The notes under the pieces: generated by a model
What the model saw: only the letters and a program-made list of their open reading frames with translations
Databases searched by the model: none
What the model was told of the DNA's origin: nothing
Shown here: positions 33,301 to 35,622 of the stretch, in pieces
How positions within the stretch are numbered: the first letter of the stretch is position 1
How the letters are laid out: every line of letters starts with the position of its first letter
Source: Tridacna crocea
Lineage: Eukaryota; Mollusca; Bivalvia; Cardiida; Cardiidae
Direction of reading: 5' to 3'
DNA: 64,000 nucleotides
NCBI GenBank assembly: GCA_943736015.1
Contig: OX031070.1
Coordinates: forward strand, 38,122,173-38,186,172
Program-made: the position numbers and the translations under genes

Positions 33301-34380
33301 TCGTTATTTTCGCATACCTTTCCCTTTTTTGGGCAAATATTTCCCCATATTAACCACAATCTGATGAAATAAACTCTATTTAAAGGTCCATGTCTTATTG
33401 ATGACTTACTTGGTGTTATGCATAACGAAAATGCATTAAAAATGCCTTTCATCAGACCGCCGTCCAATTACGACTATTTTTTTCTTCTTAGATTGCTCAT
33501 AAAGGTAGAAGGCATAATTGCGCTCAAAGTTCTCCAAGGATTGTGCCTCGTTTTGGATCACGAAGACTGCGCCGTTTGCGAAATGGAAATAGATTTTCAC
33601 CAATATCATTACCACCAACTTCCGGTCCTTAGTCAGCTTTCCAAAGCCACCGGTAGGTGTCGCAAAATACACTCAATCAAGATCACGTGGTCCTCCTTGG
33701 ATATCATGTCAAAGTTTTTAGCCGGTGTTATGGAAACGACGCAGTCGGTCGAGAACGTGACCTTGACTGAGGATCTGTCACGTAGACCGGTAAAGCATGT
33801 GACAGCAGCGACATGGGCCGCTCTTCAATCGGCCTGCAGCAGTATGACGACAGTGAAGAAGCTTCGCTTCCTTGATAGTAGAACGACGTCAATCACATAT
33901 CATGTCTTACAGCACATTCCTCACACCATAGCAACAATTGACCTTTCCAGGTGTCAGCTCAATCTCATGTGCGCTGGTGAGATATCCGGTCATCTCCATG
34001 GCAACCTGTTCATTCGTGTCCTTGACCTTAGCTACGCAAAATTAACCAGCACAGAATTCGTATCAATTTTTCAGGGCATGCAAATGTGCGAACGGATCCA
34101 ACACGTTAGGATACGCGGTGCAGCTCTCGATCGTCCGTCTGTTTGGGCCCTGGCCGAGTATATCAAACTCACACATTCCCTGGAAGTCCTTGACCTTAGC
34201 GACTGTGAACTAAGTACGGATATGTGTACACGATTGGTTTCAGCCATACGTCAAAACAGGACTTTAAAGAAACTTGTTTTTAATGGCACGAAAGTGACGT
34301 CAGAGGGGCGGGAGGTGATTTCCAAAACAAAGTCTAAAATACAGCCTGTTTTTGTTGAAGGATTGGTACAATTGTATTGA
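806..34380 (+). CDS. NLR-like receptor: HEPN(DZIP3)-CARD-NACHT-LRR, 11 exons
   Basis: Predicted intracellular pattern-recognition receptor or signalling ATPase. Coding exons: 806-1689, 18888-19095, 19743-19968, 20914-21059, 22842-22956, 24068-24231, 27334-27481, 28015-28156, 29432-30470, 31732-32000 and 33492-34380. Every junction has GT and AG and keeps phase, giving 4230 nt or 1409 residues. Domains: disordered acidic N-terminus (1-294); DZIP3-like HEPN (about 316-500; HPPLSLREHLNQ, PPYPHGW, IIRLGG); CARD (about 527-625); NACHT (about 690-1024; Walker A GPSGSGKT with Lys about 709, Walker B LFIIDGYDQL with Asp about 782); helical region; LRRs (about 1172-1395; LEVLDLSDCELS, IRVLDLSYAKLTS). 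Oddities: no R-x4-6-H HEPN motif, DGYDQ in place of the common DGxDE, and TQSP in place of TSRP after the sensor-1 strand. The introns are filled with mobile elements. The domain calls are by recognition. The exon chain from exon 2 onward is well supported; joining exon 1 across 17 kb is less certain. Confidence 0.8.
1730..1958 (+). mobile_element. TTAA MITE, type A
   Basis: 229 bp with TTAA at both ends. It starts TTAACCCATTACCACACAAT and ends TTTGGTAAAGAGTTAA. The central 65-bp palindrome (arms ACATTGTGGGAAAAGGAG and its complement) is intact. Confidence 0.85.
2291..2519 (+). mobile_element. TTAA MITE, type A
   Basis: 229 bp, TTAA ends, central palindrome with single-base changes in one arm (GGATAAAATGC). 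Confidence 0.85.
2659..2684 (-). repeat. TTA/TAT microsatellite at retrotransposon 3' end
   Basis: About eight ATA/TAA units on the + strand directly beyond AATAAAGAATTTATT (- strand). Short tandem repeats are the usual 3' terminus of CR1/L2-group elements. Confidence 0.75.
2921..6106 (-). CDS. Retrotransposon ORF2: endonuclease and reverse transcriptase
   Basis: Open for about 1060 codons after the ORF1 stop. An APE-type endonuclease comes first (LNIQHF, GFCES, GGGIIVYV, IGDYNINF, VSDHFPV), then a reverse transcriptase (NNYRPISILPTLSKIFE, SGFSQHHSCQTAL, LDFKKAFDLVDH, SGVPQGSILGP, YADD at about residue 760 counted from 6037) and a C-terminal thumb region. It copies the element's RNA at a nicked target. 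No ATG lies upstream of the endonuclease: the first in-frame Met is in RRYDMEF, inside that domain. Translation may therefore depend on readthrough of the TAG at 6107-6109, reinitiation at a non-ATG codon such as TTG 6037, or the copy may have lost its start. Confidence 0.9.
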   Translation of the reverse strand, partial: EIDDRHNHTPLFLTNNNYNILCSLCENCNIAPCICTADRCLEFKPINCRLPTQNEITKFLNNDNTHYITGNEIECNSDLKIPENNDIQYQSSSIGDSHKNAHLSSSYTLCSPELLRFSAEGLHVVNLNIQHFLPKYDEIRIILHENRLIDIFGFCESFLSDNVPDKNIIIPGFKFERKDRENKAGGGIIVYVKDYITYTRRYDMEFSNIESIWLQINTDDNAQILVNFTYRPPNSPQSWIDEYEKQLILAESSNLDWFAIGDYNINFSPPHSFTNSKWSKVVCDFGLHQLVNTPTRVTKSSSSIIDHIYTTATNYLGEIFVPEIGVSDHFPVAVTLSKKCNIKHSNRHKAITYRSFKSFDKSSFLHDIYRVNFDILETISDTNLFLDKLYYMLNCVLDKHAPLKCKRVKRLQQPGWYTDEVKQARITRDMYRSHKNWDQYKIWRNKCVSIIKKAKKSFFNNSVKDKKDAKILWKNIKLVSNENEQCISVPNTLKINDTIIEGMQNIADALNDHFVNIAKTAEKSQFNAENFISLQRFLDMKLQNSSFDIDFITPYEVSILIEKLDTNKSSGLDKIGPNILKLCKDQVARPIATLINYSLSSGVFPDKLKEAGVVPLHKGGSKDDPNNYRPISILPTLSKIFERHVANQLNKYLQNTSVLDERQSGFSQHHSCQTALIRLVNSWLTSMDEGNIIGAVFLDFKKAFDLVDHKVLLHKLKLYHFSSNALKLFESYLTNRTQAIRTAVVCSNYLPITSGVPQGSILGPLLFLLYVNDLPLEINSDTDMYADDTTFHCKGKNINEIQLTLQSDINKTQRWCMKNNMAINPTKTTCMMVGSKQKLSCIEDLNLYVNNNRITNVESQKLLGVYIDKNLTWKLHIDKTCKKLVSKLFLLKRIQYFLTPDVKQLFYNAYITPIFDYGCVIWSKANTVDIHRITKLQTRAARIMLNEHRDKSPYEMLRTLNWLAFPVRCKYFIGLLIFKAINNLTPSYISDLITFSSNNTYVLRSIAKRDISHNKPNTNYLKKTFSYSGMEIWNRIPTEIRNSQNINTFKSKLKSFLFENC
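6107..8161 (-). CDS. Retrotransposon ORF1: coiled coil, SGNH esterase, zinc knuckle
   Basis: 684 codons from ATG 8161 (an A-run directly precedes it) to TAG 6107. A coiled coil at about 190-320 (NRINEVVEVLRNELKG and following heptads) is followed by a basic Ser-rich linker. An SGNH/GDSL esterase domain at about 435-600 shows block I IIGDSILKG, block III YIGGNDAADG and block V DGIHLNPSG, with Ser, Asn/Asp and His in place. At the C-terminus is a CCHC knuckle, C-x2-C-x4-H-x4-C (CRTCGMNNHKTMKC). ORF1 proteins of CR1-group elements bind RNA and commonly carry this esterase. The frame is the same as ORF2. Confidence 0.88.
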   Translation of the reverse strand: MSDGQGSRLVDQEENDAETEREIRNYKLNKQNSLQKKLEATQRDDIQIFNTGGGLKIIFNTGMYELIKYSADKYYASKECKRIPVQDKQDNLVETKFKMKSGKQDLYTLNMYHTKCTCLVNGRQPGHFLQEDLPSILKKVELNLQQNSVTVDEINQRFQTILLSCASFVSENQQNVHDEHENELKALASAVQNVRENRHALNKKDTTNSDTKCDCLNSVKDQLNRINEVVEVLRNELKGHMKSTNEQIGEIKDNVVSLKKQYQVYSRDIQSEVDAVSETTSVLKEKLESVNVDLSRKLQSVSDMLKVSKSDSSIQTPGKQKKMGQISSEKTRIDQTYDTSRRNDKSSSEENPNGEKKTAGLQPATSNTCVADNSTSRKSKTASDLDNKQNSAKSVICPGTIQKTTIRSYSHKSNKSPSQGPEPRNNPEEKKKTLIIGDSILKGIQLRGLQKNVSVMTFPGKKANDIRTKLQRFNLTLYENVIIYIGGNDAADGSLQAVYNTLKNTIKSLQDQCTFYICTLCPRRDTDVIPLNDALKQLGEELDIGLIDCYQSFIYGNGNTAKTFYSRDGIHLNPSGSSMLVASINSRISIIKQHKNWGLEQPYNRSQIYVTSRNRYRETYGNHPSFNRRYKSHLYNGRFGNQPNISNPQRNRYNTQLKGNVWTMCRTCGMNNHKTMKCRRNRDW
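8390..9400. other. Stretch without recognised gene
   Basis: Two or three diverged repeats of a motif of about 150-190 bases are visible (GAGTTATA.CTCATGC, CGCCCACA.GCT, CAAACTCAC..CGCTC) near 8810, 9010 and 9205. This points to an old tandem or dispersed repeat. No coding potential is recognised. Confidence 0.45.
9416..9647 (+). mobile_element. TTAA MITE, type A (5' end degraded)
   Basis: Perfect central palindrome with centre GGTGACC, right TTAA at 9644-9647. The left TTAA has changed. Confidence 0.7.
10090..10145. repeat. Direct repeat of about 30 bp, two copies
   Basis: TGACGGTCATATCACTTACT followed by CTCGATCTTAATT occurs twice in tandem just before the MITE at 10144. Confidence 0.75.
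10144..10377 (+). mobile_element. TTAA MITE, type A
   Basis: TTAA ends; central palindrome with one mismatch (GGTAAACAGC). It has a duplicated GCAATTGCAAAT step in the right flank. Confidence 0.8.
10470..10728 (+). mobile_element. MITE with 9-bp target duplication (MULE-like), copy 1
   Basis: 259 bp with terminal inverted repeats of about 50 bases beginning CATCCTCGGATACCCCGGGG. It is flanked by a perfect 9-bp direct repeat CAGCAAACC at 10461-10469 and 10729-10737. A 9-bp duplication is typical of Mutator-like elements. There is no transposase, so it is non-autonomous. A second, inverted copy is at 35623. Confidence 0.8.
10943..11365 (+). repeat. GAAA/GGAA and GA microsatellite
   Basis: About 420 bases of nearly pure purine tract made of GAAA units passing into GA units. 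The long open frames on both strands here are artefacts of this composition. Confidence 0.95.
11735..11945 (-). mobile_element. TTAA MITE, type A (ends decayed)
   Basis: Central palindrome (AAAATGCTGGTGACCAGC) and flanks in minus orientation; terminal TTAA sites are lost. Confidence 0.65.
12058..12294 (+). mobile_element. TTAA MITE, type B
   Basis: It starts TTAACCCTTTACTCCATAGA and ends GGGGTAAAGGGTTAA, with a type B palindrome (AGGTGAAATTGCTCGTGAC and its mirror). It shares its right TTAA with the next MITE. Confidence 0.85.
12291..12524 (+). mobile_element. TTAA MITE, type A, sharing TTAA with a type B copy
   Basis: It begins at the same TTAA (12291-12294) that ends the type B element and closes at TTAA 12521-12524. 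Confidence 0.8.
12643..12712. repeat. Family F GC-core hairpin
   Basis: Near-perfect inverted repeat; core GCCTGCGCGGACTGCGCAGGC, outer arms GTCGACTCAGGTCA and its complement. Confidence 0.8.
12885..13075 (+). mobile_element. TTAA MITE, type A (degraded)
   Basis: Palindrome with several unpaired changes (AAAATGTTGGTAACCAGCAT) and the usual right flank CGTCTGCCAGTGTTTTCAAT. Confidence 0.6.
13255..13324. repeat. Family F GC-core hairpin
   Basis: Inverted repeat with core GCCTGCGCGGATTGCGCAGGC. Note the substitution against the copy at 12643. Confidence 0.8.
14275..14345 (+). repeat. SINE head fragment, tRNA-like
   Basis: GAGGTAGAGCATTGGCCTGT resembles box A and its surroundings, and AAGTTCGATACTC resembles box B. 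It is too imperfect for a functional tRNA. Confidence 0.4.
14455..14721. mobile_element. Family G foldback MITE, copy 1
   Basis: About 266 bp with ends ATGTGATCCATCACGCAAAA and TTTTGCGTGATGGGTCACAT as inverted repeats. An internal family F-type hairpin (GTGTCAACCCTGGTCAG and its mirror) lies at 14625-14690. A second copy is at 36007. Confidence 0.75.
15180..15350 (+). repeat. CTGT/CTCT/CTAT microsatellite
   Basis: Compound pyrimidine-rich array of CTGT, CT and CTAT units. Confidence 0.9.
15386..15450. repeat. Family F GC-core hairpin
   Basis: Inverted repeat with core GCCTGCGTAGTCCACGCAGGC. Here the TAG and CAC changes are partly mirrored compared with other copies. Confidence 0.75.
15684..15752. 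repeat. Family F GC-core hairpin
   Basis: Essentially perfect palindrome: arms AAAAAGTATCGACTCAGGTC and complement, core CTGCGCGGACTGCGCAG. Confidence 0.85.
16021..16219. mobile_element. Family D foldback MITE
   Basis: About 199 bp of near-perfect inverted repeat from GTATTCACCAACCA to TGGTTGGTGAATAC. The inner arms carry CTTCTGATTGGCTAAAC, an inverted CCAAT box on each side of the centre. Confidence 0.85.
16222..16504 (+). mobile_element. TTAA MITE, type A, rearranged
   Basis: It contains one arm of the palindrome, about 60 bases of flank again, and then a second, decayed palindrome (ATACTGCATGGTAACCAGC). It looks like a partial internal duplication. Confidence 0.55.
16594..16815 (+). mobile_element. 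TTAA MITE, type A
   Basis: Left end TTTAACCCTTTACTACACAA; good palindrome with one arm altered (TTTTTTCCACAAAG). Right end decayed. Confidence 0.65.
16835..17038. mobile_element. Family D foldback MITE
   Basis: Inverted repeat, about 204 bp; centre CTGATTGGCTAAACCAG paired with its mirror. Confidence 0.8.
17088..18879 (+). mobile_element. Helentron/HINE-like repeat element with 168-bp tandem array
   Basis: It begins AGCTCACCTGAGCAC, then carries a CGTCCGTCGTCCGTCG array and about ten units of about 168 bp, each with GATATTTGGTATGTAGCATC and GATGTCCCTGGGGTCAAAAC. The subterminal inverse CTCAGGTGAGC (about 18840) is followed by a perfect hairpin GGACCATCATGGTCC and the terminus CTCTTGTTT. Asymmetric terminal inverted repeats, an internal array and a 3' hairpin fit Helentron/HINE-type rolling-circle elements, but the class is inferred. 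The last base lies 8 nt from the exon 2 splice site. Confidence 0.6.
17345..18830 (+). repeat. 168-bp tandem repeat array
   Basis: About nine units, each containing CTTCTCTGAAACTAGAAGG, GCATCTCCTAGTGGACCTCT and CCGCCCCGGGGGTCACAA. The first units are closest to each other and the last three are more diverged. Confidence 0.85.
18888..19095 (+). CDS. NLR-like gene exon 2: start of HEPN domain
   Basis: Acceptor TTATTCCAG at 18887, donor CAG|GTAACA. It encodes residues 295-364 including SWLLLDAGTSALRYTF and HPPLSLREHL, which match the start of DZIP3-like HEPN domains. The pyrimidine tract of the acceptor is partly formed by the end of the repeat element at 17088-18879. Confidence 0.8.
19148..19320 (+). 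repeat. CCGT/CTGT/CATC microsatellite
   Basis: Pyrimidine-rich tract of CCGTCCG-like, CTGTCTG-like and ATCCATC-like units in intron 2. The Pro-rich open frame here is an artefact. Confidence 0.85.
19743..19968 (+). CDS. NLR-like gene exon 3: HEPN middle
   Basis: Acceptor AATATTTCAG, donor G|GTATGT. It encodes residues 365-439 including VLTDKQWKLLYP, LVTLLETICHLCPPYP and SADVLRLQLL, all typical of the DZIP3-like HEPN family. The position where relatives have R-N-x-x-Y-G-H reads FQELATY and then leaves the exon, so the HEPN Arg and His are not seen. Confidence 0.85.
20061..20126. repeat. Family F hairpin, GTAAAGTGTC subtype
   Basis: Inverted repeat with arms GTAAAGTGTCGTCTCGGATC and complement, core CCTGCGCAGTCCGCGCAGG. 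In intron 3. Confidence 0.8.
20188..20251. repeat. Family F hairpin, GTAAAGTGTC subtype
   Basis: Second copy 60 bases after the previous one; outer arms shared, core GTGCGGACTGCGCAGG. Confidence 0.75.
20393..20462. repeat. Family H foldback hairpin
   Basis: Arms GAAGATACAAGAATCAGACT and its approximate complement AGTCTGATCTTGATCTTC, centre GCACATTCTGTGC. Confidence 0.75.
20914..21059 (+). CDS. NLR-like gene exon 4: HEPN C-terminal part
   Basis: Acceptor CTATTTCAG, donor AAG|GTAAAC. It encodes residues 440-488 including VIIRLGGPP and IETELISLDMQQHY, matching the end of DZIP3-like HEPN domains (ILRLGG, then an acidic stretch and HY). A repeat element starts about 37 bases after the donor. Confidence 0.8.
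21097..22318 (+). mobile_element. Helentron/HINE-like repeat element, second type
   Basis: It begins TATGCTCCCCGAAGG, then carries a TCCGTCCGTCTGTCCG array and tandem units of about 150-200 bp (TGCAAAATTGCAATTTTTAC, TCATGGAAAAAGGGG). The inverse CGGGGAGCATA is at 22284-22294. It is followed by hairpin CCGTCTCTGACGG and terminus CTCTTGTTT at 22310-22318. The layout matches the element at 17088-18879 although the bodies differ. Confidence 0.6.
22407..22605. mobile_element. Family D foldback MITE
   Basis: About 199 bp, nearly perfect arms (CAACTTCTTATTGGCTCAAC, mirrored). It ends GGTGAATACGGGCCC. In intron 4. Confidence 0.85.
22842..22956 (+). CDS. NLR-like gene exon 5: charged linker
   Basis: Acceptor TTTGTTACAG, donor G|GTAAGC. 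It encodes residues 489-526 (TLRETWQSDMVKKLEKIYEM, then a Lys/Arg-rich stretch). This finishes the HEPN helix bundle and links it to the CARD. Confidence 0.75.
22990..23185 (+). repeat. 42-bp minisatellite
   Basis: About four to five units of CATTTCGTTTTCTCGAAACA + ACAGTTCGTTTTAACGATTTAG. Each unit contains the palindromic TTTTCTCGAAA. In intron 5. Confidence 0.9.
23205..23424 (-). mobile_element. TTAA MITE, type B
   Basis: TTAACCCTTTACCCCATAAG at the left, AAGTAAAGGGTTAA at the right; type B palindrome with centre CTCGTTACGAG. Confidence 0.85.
24068..24231 (+). CDS. NLR-like gene exon 6: first half of CARD
   Basis: Acceptor GGTTGTTAG, donor CAG|GTAATA. It encodes residues 527-581 with LSPEDRVTLKKTYKILVDNV and DVLDRLQQSQVIKFSDRQEI, the usual pattern of CARD helices 1-3. 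A death-fold domain of another type is the main alternative. Confidence 0.8.
24330..24402. repeat. Family F hairpin (decayed)
   Basis: Arms AAAAAGTATCGACCCAAGTC and complement; GC core shortened to GTGCAGTCCGCGCAG. Directly after exon 6. Confidence 0.65.
24475..24882 (+). repeat. 34-bp minisatellite, about 12 units
   Basis: Head-to-tail units of GCAACCATGATTATATCRTG + ACTCGATCGGTATA in intron 6. No spacers. Variation is limited to a few positions. Confidence 0.95.
25000..25226 (-). mobile_element. TTAA MITE, type B
   Basis: TTAA ends and near-perfect type B palindrome (centre CTCATCACGAG). Confidence 0.85.
25235..25565 (+). repeat. Dispersed repeat with TGACCTTTGACC motifs
   Basis: Two diverged units with TTTGACCT..TGACCTCAAAATCAG and GAACCTAG.TGAA.C, then GACGTACCATCCGACTAACT. 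It resembles a repeat common in bivalve introns; the class is not recognised. Confidence 0.5.
25911..26138 (+). mobile_element. TTAA MITE, type A
   Basis: 228 bp; TTAACCCATTACCACACAAT to TTTGGTAATGAGTTAA. One arm reads ACATTTTGGAAAAAGG. Confidence 0.85.
26150..26380. repeat. Family F element (decayed hairpin plus flank)
   Basis: Arms AAAAAGTAACGACTCTTGTC and TGGGTAGAAACTTTTTGC. The flank CATACCCACGGACCAGTCTA and ATGCATCAAGCCCC also accompany the copies near 15690 and 43660, so the full element is larger than the hairpin. Confidence 0.6.
26485..26712 (+). mobile_element. TTAA MITE, type B
   Basis: 228 bp with TTAA at both ends; near-perfect palindrome, centre CTCGTGACGAG. Confidence 0.88.
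26921..26988. repeat. Family H foldback hairpin
   Basis: AGATCAAGATCAGACTGC and GCAGTCTGATCTTTGATCT around CCGTAACGT. Confidence 0.8.
27031..27260 (+). mobile_element. TTAA MITE, type B
   Basis: Left TTAA mutated (TTTTCACCCTTTACTTCATA), right TTAA at 27257-27260. Palindrome centre CTCATGATGAG: both arms carry A/T where other copies carry G/C. It ends 73 bases before exon 7. Confidence 0.8.
27334..27481 (+). CDS. NLR-like gene exon 7: second half of CARD
   Basis: Acceptor TGCTTTACAG, donor G|GTACGT. It encodes residues 582-630 with LLLDKILDSKLPYALKALFD and KVYELVMSI, fitting CARD helices 4-6. The phase-0 intron in the middle of the CARD is 3.1 kb and full of MITEs. Confidence 0.8.
27800..27975 (+). 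mobile_element. tRNA-SINE fragment (body and tail)
   Basis: GGGAGTGTCCTTAGGCAAGA and the conserved tail GTGACCGAAATATTGTTGAA + AGCGGCATTAAACA. The tRNA head is missing. Confidence 0.65.
28015..28156 (+). CDS. NLR-like gene exon 8: pre-NACHT segment
   Basis: Acceptor TTATTTCTAG, donor GG|GTAAGT. It encodes residues 631-677 with LVNEYKNQFSRVCPFPW and DCFTPLDIVD. Such a segment often precedes NACHT domains in molluscan and other invertebrate receptors. An 80-bp palindrome starts 33 bases after the exon. Confidence 0.75.
28189..28268. repeat. 80-bp near-perfect palindrome
   Basis: Two 40-bp arms meet at AATTAATT with no loop; outer ends CAGGGGCGTAGGTAGCCC and GGGCTACCTACACCCCTG, one mismatch. 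It begins 33 bases after the exon 8 donor. Confidence 0.92.
28400..28465 (+). repeat. CTT microsatellite
   Basis: Runs of CTT units broken by TGCTC and TGTG. Confidence 0.85.
28467..28735 (+). mobile_element. tRNA-derived SINE, full length
   Basis: The head has box A (GGTGGCTCAGTGGTGAGC) and box B (GAGTTCGATACC). The body has GAAAGAAAGTTGTGTTAGTA, and the conserved tail AAAGTGGCGTTAAACTCC is followed by CAACCAACCAACTA. The head and pol III boxes are clear. Confidence 0.8.
28740..28815 (+). repeat. GTT and CTT microsatellite
   Basis: GTT units then CTT units, followed by an AT-rich ATT/ATC tract to about 28885. Confidence 0.9.
28895..29128 (+). mobile_element. tRNA-derived SINE, second copy
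   Basis: Head GGCCGAGTAGCTTAGTG with box B GGGTTCAATACC. The body TGGCTTTGGAAGGAAAGTTG is shared with the SINE at 28467. The tail is cut short at the MITE that starts at 29130. Confidence 0.75.
29130..29358 (-). mobile_element. TTAA MITE, type A
   Basis: 229 bp; TTAATTCATTACCAAACGAC to GTGTGGTAATGGGTTAA; palindrome centre GGTTACC. It ends 73 bases before exon 9. Confidence 0.88.
29432..30470 (+). CDS. NLR-like gene exon 9: NACHT ATPase core
   Basis: Acceptor TTATTTGCAG, donor GAG|GTAGGT. It encodes residues 678-1024. Walker A GPSGSGKT is at about 703-710, Walker B LFIIDGYDQL at about 778-787, and the sensor-1 strand STVLVTQSP follows. The motif FTCRFTMDFLAARFIADMV near the end resembles the winged-helix/HD2 part of NACHT proteins (F.H.. 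F.Ehhah). This is the most clearly recognisable exon. Confidence 0.9.
30913..31101. mobile_element. Family E foldback MITE
   Basis: About 189 bp from GAGCTCC to GGAGCTC. The central palindrome is TACTCATTAGAATCGTCTCG and its mirror, flanked by AACCCTATGTTGTAGG and its near complement. In intron 9. Confidence 0.85.
31334..31561 (+). mobile_element. TTAA MITE, type C (mosaic hairpin)
   Basis: 228 bp. Termini read TTTCCCAAAC rather than TTTACC. The palindrome has type A outer arms (GTGGGAAAAGGAGAAA) and a type B centre (TTGCTCGTAACGAGCAA), perfectly mirrored. Confidence 0.88.
31732..32000 (+). CDS. NLR-like gene exon 10: helical region after NACHT
   Basis: Acceptor TCTACTTTTAG, donor AAG|GTAAGC. 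It encodes residues 1025-1113, ending in LQCLAECFERPDMVGVIAQS. Helices of the type F.FL.ECF often lie between NACHT and LRR. Its phase (0 in, 2 out) fits both neighbours. Confidence 0.8.
32021..32232 (+). mobile_element. TTAA MITE, type A (degraded)
   Basis: TTTAACCCTTTACCACACCA at left; unpaired changes in the hairpin. It starts 20 bases after exon 10. Confidence 0.65.
32405..32600. mobile_element. Family D foldback MITE
   Basis: Inverted repeat with CTTCTGATTGGCTAAACC and its mirror; right outer arm decayed. Confidence 0.8.
33213..33375. repeat. 163-bp long palindrome in intron 10
   Basis: Arms of about 78 bases run from AGTTTATTTCATCAG to CTGATGAAATAAACT with a loop of a few bases in GCCTTACGGC. 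The inner arms (GGGCAAATATTTCCCC; CGCATACCTTTCCC) match perfectly. It ends 117 bases before exon 11. Confidence 0.92.
33492..34380 (+). CDS. NLR-like gene exon 11: LRR domain and stop
   Basis: Acceptor TTTCTTCTTAG, stop TGA at 34378. It encodes residues 1114-1409. Five or more ribonuclease-inhibitor-like LRR units are seen, with cores such as IATIDLSRCQL, IRVLDLSYAKL, IQHVRIRGAAL, LEVLDLSDCEL and LKKLVFNGTKV. The LRR is short for an NLR. Confidence 0.85.
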
Positions 34381-34453
34381 TCAAAACAAGACTGCTCTGT
34401 AACCTTAGGGTCTTAAAGGCACACTGGCTGCTACATGTTAGCACTTTGGATGT

Positions 34454-34524
34454 CACGGTTCTGGTGAATAATGTCGCCACTTCGCCTTCGGCTCGTGGCG
34501 ACATGATTCACCACAGCCGTGAAC
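34454..34524. repeat. Imperfect hairpin after the NLR-like stop codon
   Basis: TGGTGAATAATGTCGCCAC and GTGGCGACATGATTCACCA around TTCGCCTTCGGCTC, with further outer pairing CACGG/CCGTG. It starts 74 bases after the stop and may lie in the 3' UTR. Confidence 0.75.
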
Positions 34525-34617
34525 AAGTTTCCAGGTCCCCTGCCACCTGACCGCACAACAAAATTATTATACTGCAAAGTTTTACCATTCAAACGTTTGT
34601 TAAACGAATTTTTTGTT

Positions 34618-34844
34618 TAACTCTTTACCACACGACAAAATTTTAGACTGGTTCAAATTGAAAGCATTTGCAGACGACAAAATAAAGGTGACTAAAAATT
34701 TGAAATTTGTTCTGGAAAGGGAAGAAAACACTGCGGGAAAAGGAGAAAATGCTGGTAACCAGCATTTTCTCCTTTTCCCACAATGTTTTCTAAAGGCTTC
34801 ATCTCGGGGGCGTCAAAAGGAGGGATTGTGTAGTAATGGGTTAA
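34618..34844 (-). mobile_element. TTAA MITE, type A
   Basis: 227 bp with TTAA at both ends; near-perfect palindrome, left outer arm ACACTGCGGG. Confidence 0.85.
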
Positions 34845-35378
34845 AAAACTGAGTACACTGATGAAGTAGAATTTCCCTTCTGAGTGCCCCAATTCAATGA
34901 AAACTGACGCCAATGGGAACTGACGCCCCCGAACCCTTGGTAATACGTGCTAAATTGTGCAGCTTGATTCATAATCTTGATGTTAATCTTGATCGACGCC
35001 GATATTTTGGTTGTTGTGTTGATAGTGTAGTAATGTATACGGGGCTCCCTGAAGGGAAACTGCTTTTACATTGGTTTTGCCAGTGTACATAATATATACT
35101 AGTATAATTTTTCGGGGTTTATTTGCAGTATAATGAGATATGTTGTCGGCAAAGCCTTTCAATATGGATTGTCCTAATATTTCTTGGTCTTGTGAAAAGT
35201 TATTAGCTAGCGCTTAAAGTTTTACTTGTGACTGGTTAGACAAAAACTAGGAATGACTCCAAACTAACAGTACTTTGATAAAATTGAATTAAAATCAAAG
35301 GACGGAGAGTGCTGAGAACGGTTTCCTTTCTGTGGTCATCCATTTTGGTGCCAAGCAGTAAACATACTGAAAACTAGT

Positions 35379-35530
35379 GTCCGTATTTACCAAGCATTCA
35401 TAAAAGCATTGTTAATCTCATTCTCCAATTTTTGTTACGCTTGAGAGTGACAAAACTTTTGATTGGCATAAACCAAATGGTTTAGCCAATCAGAAGTTAG
35501 ATTATTCTCAAATTTAGAACATTCTTCCGA
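35379..35530. mobile_element. Family D foldback MITE (truncated)
   Basis: Left arm from GTATTTACCAAGCATTC; centre ACCAAATGGTTTAGCCAATC; right arm ends early. Confidence 0.65.
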
Positions 35531-35622
35531 CGACACAGTCAAGATGTCCATTGTGGGTATGTTTGTACATCATATGGGCACTTTGAAGTAAGACAGAGAA
35601 GATAGATTTGCGCTGTGTGAGC

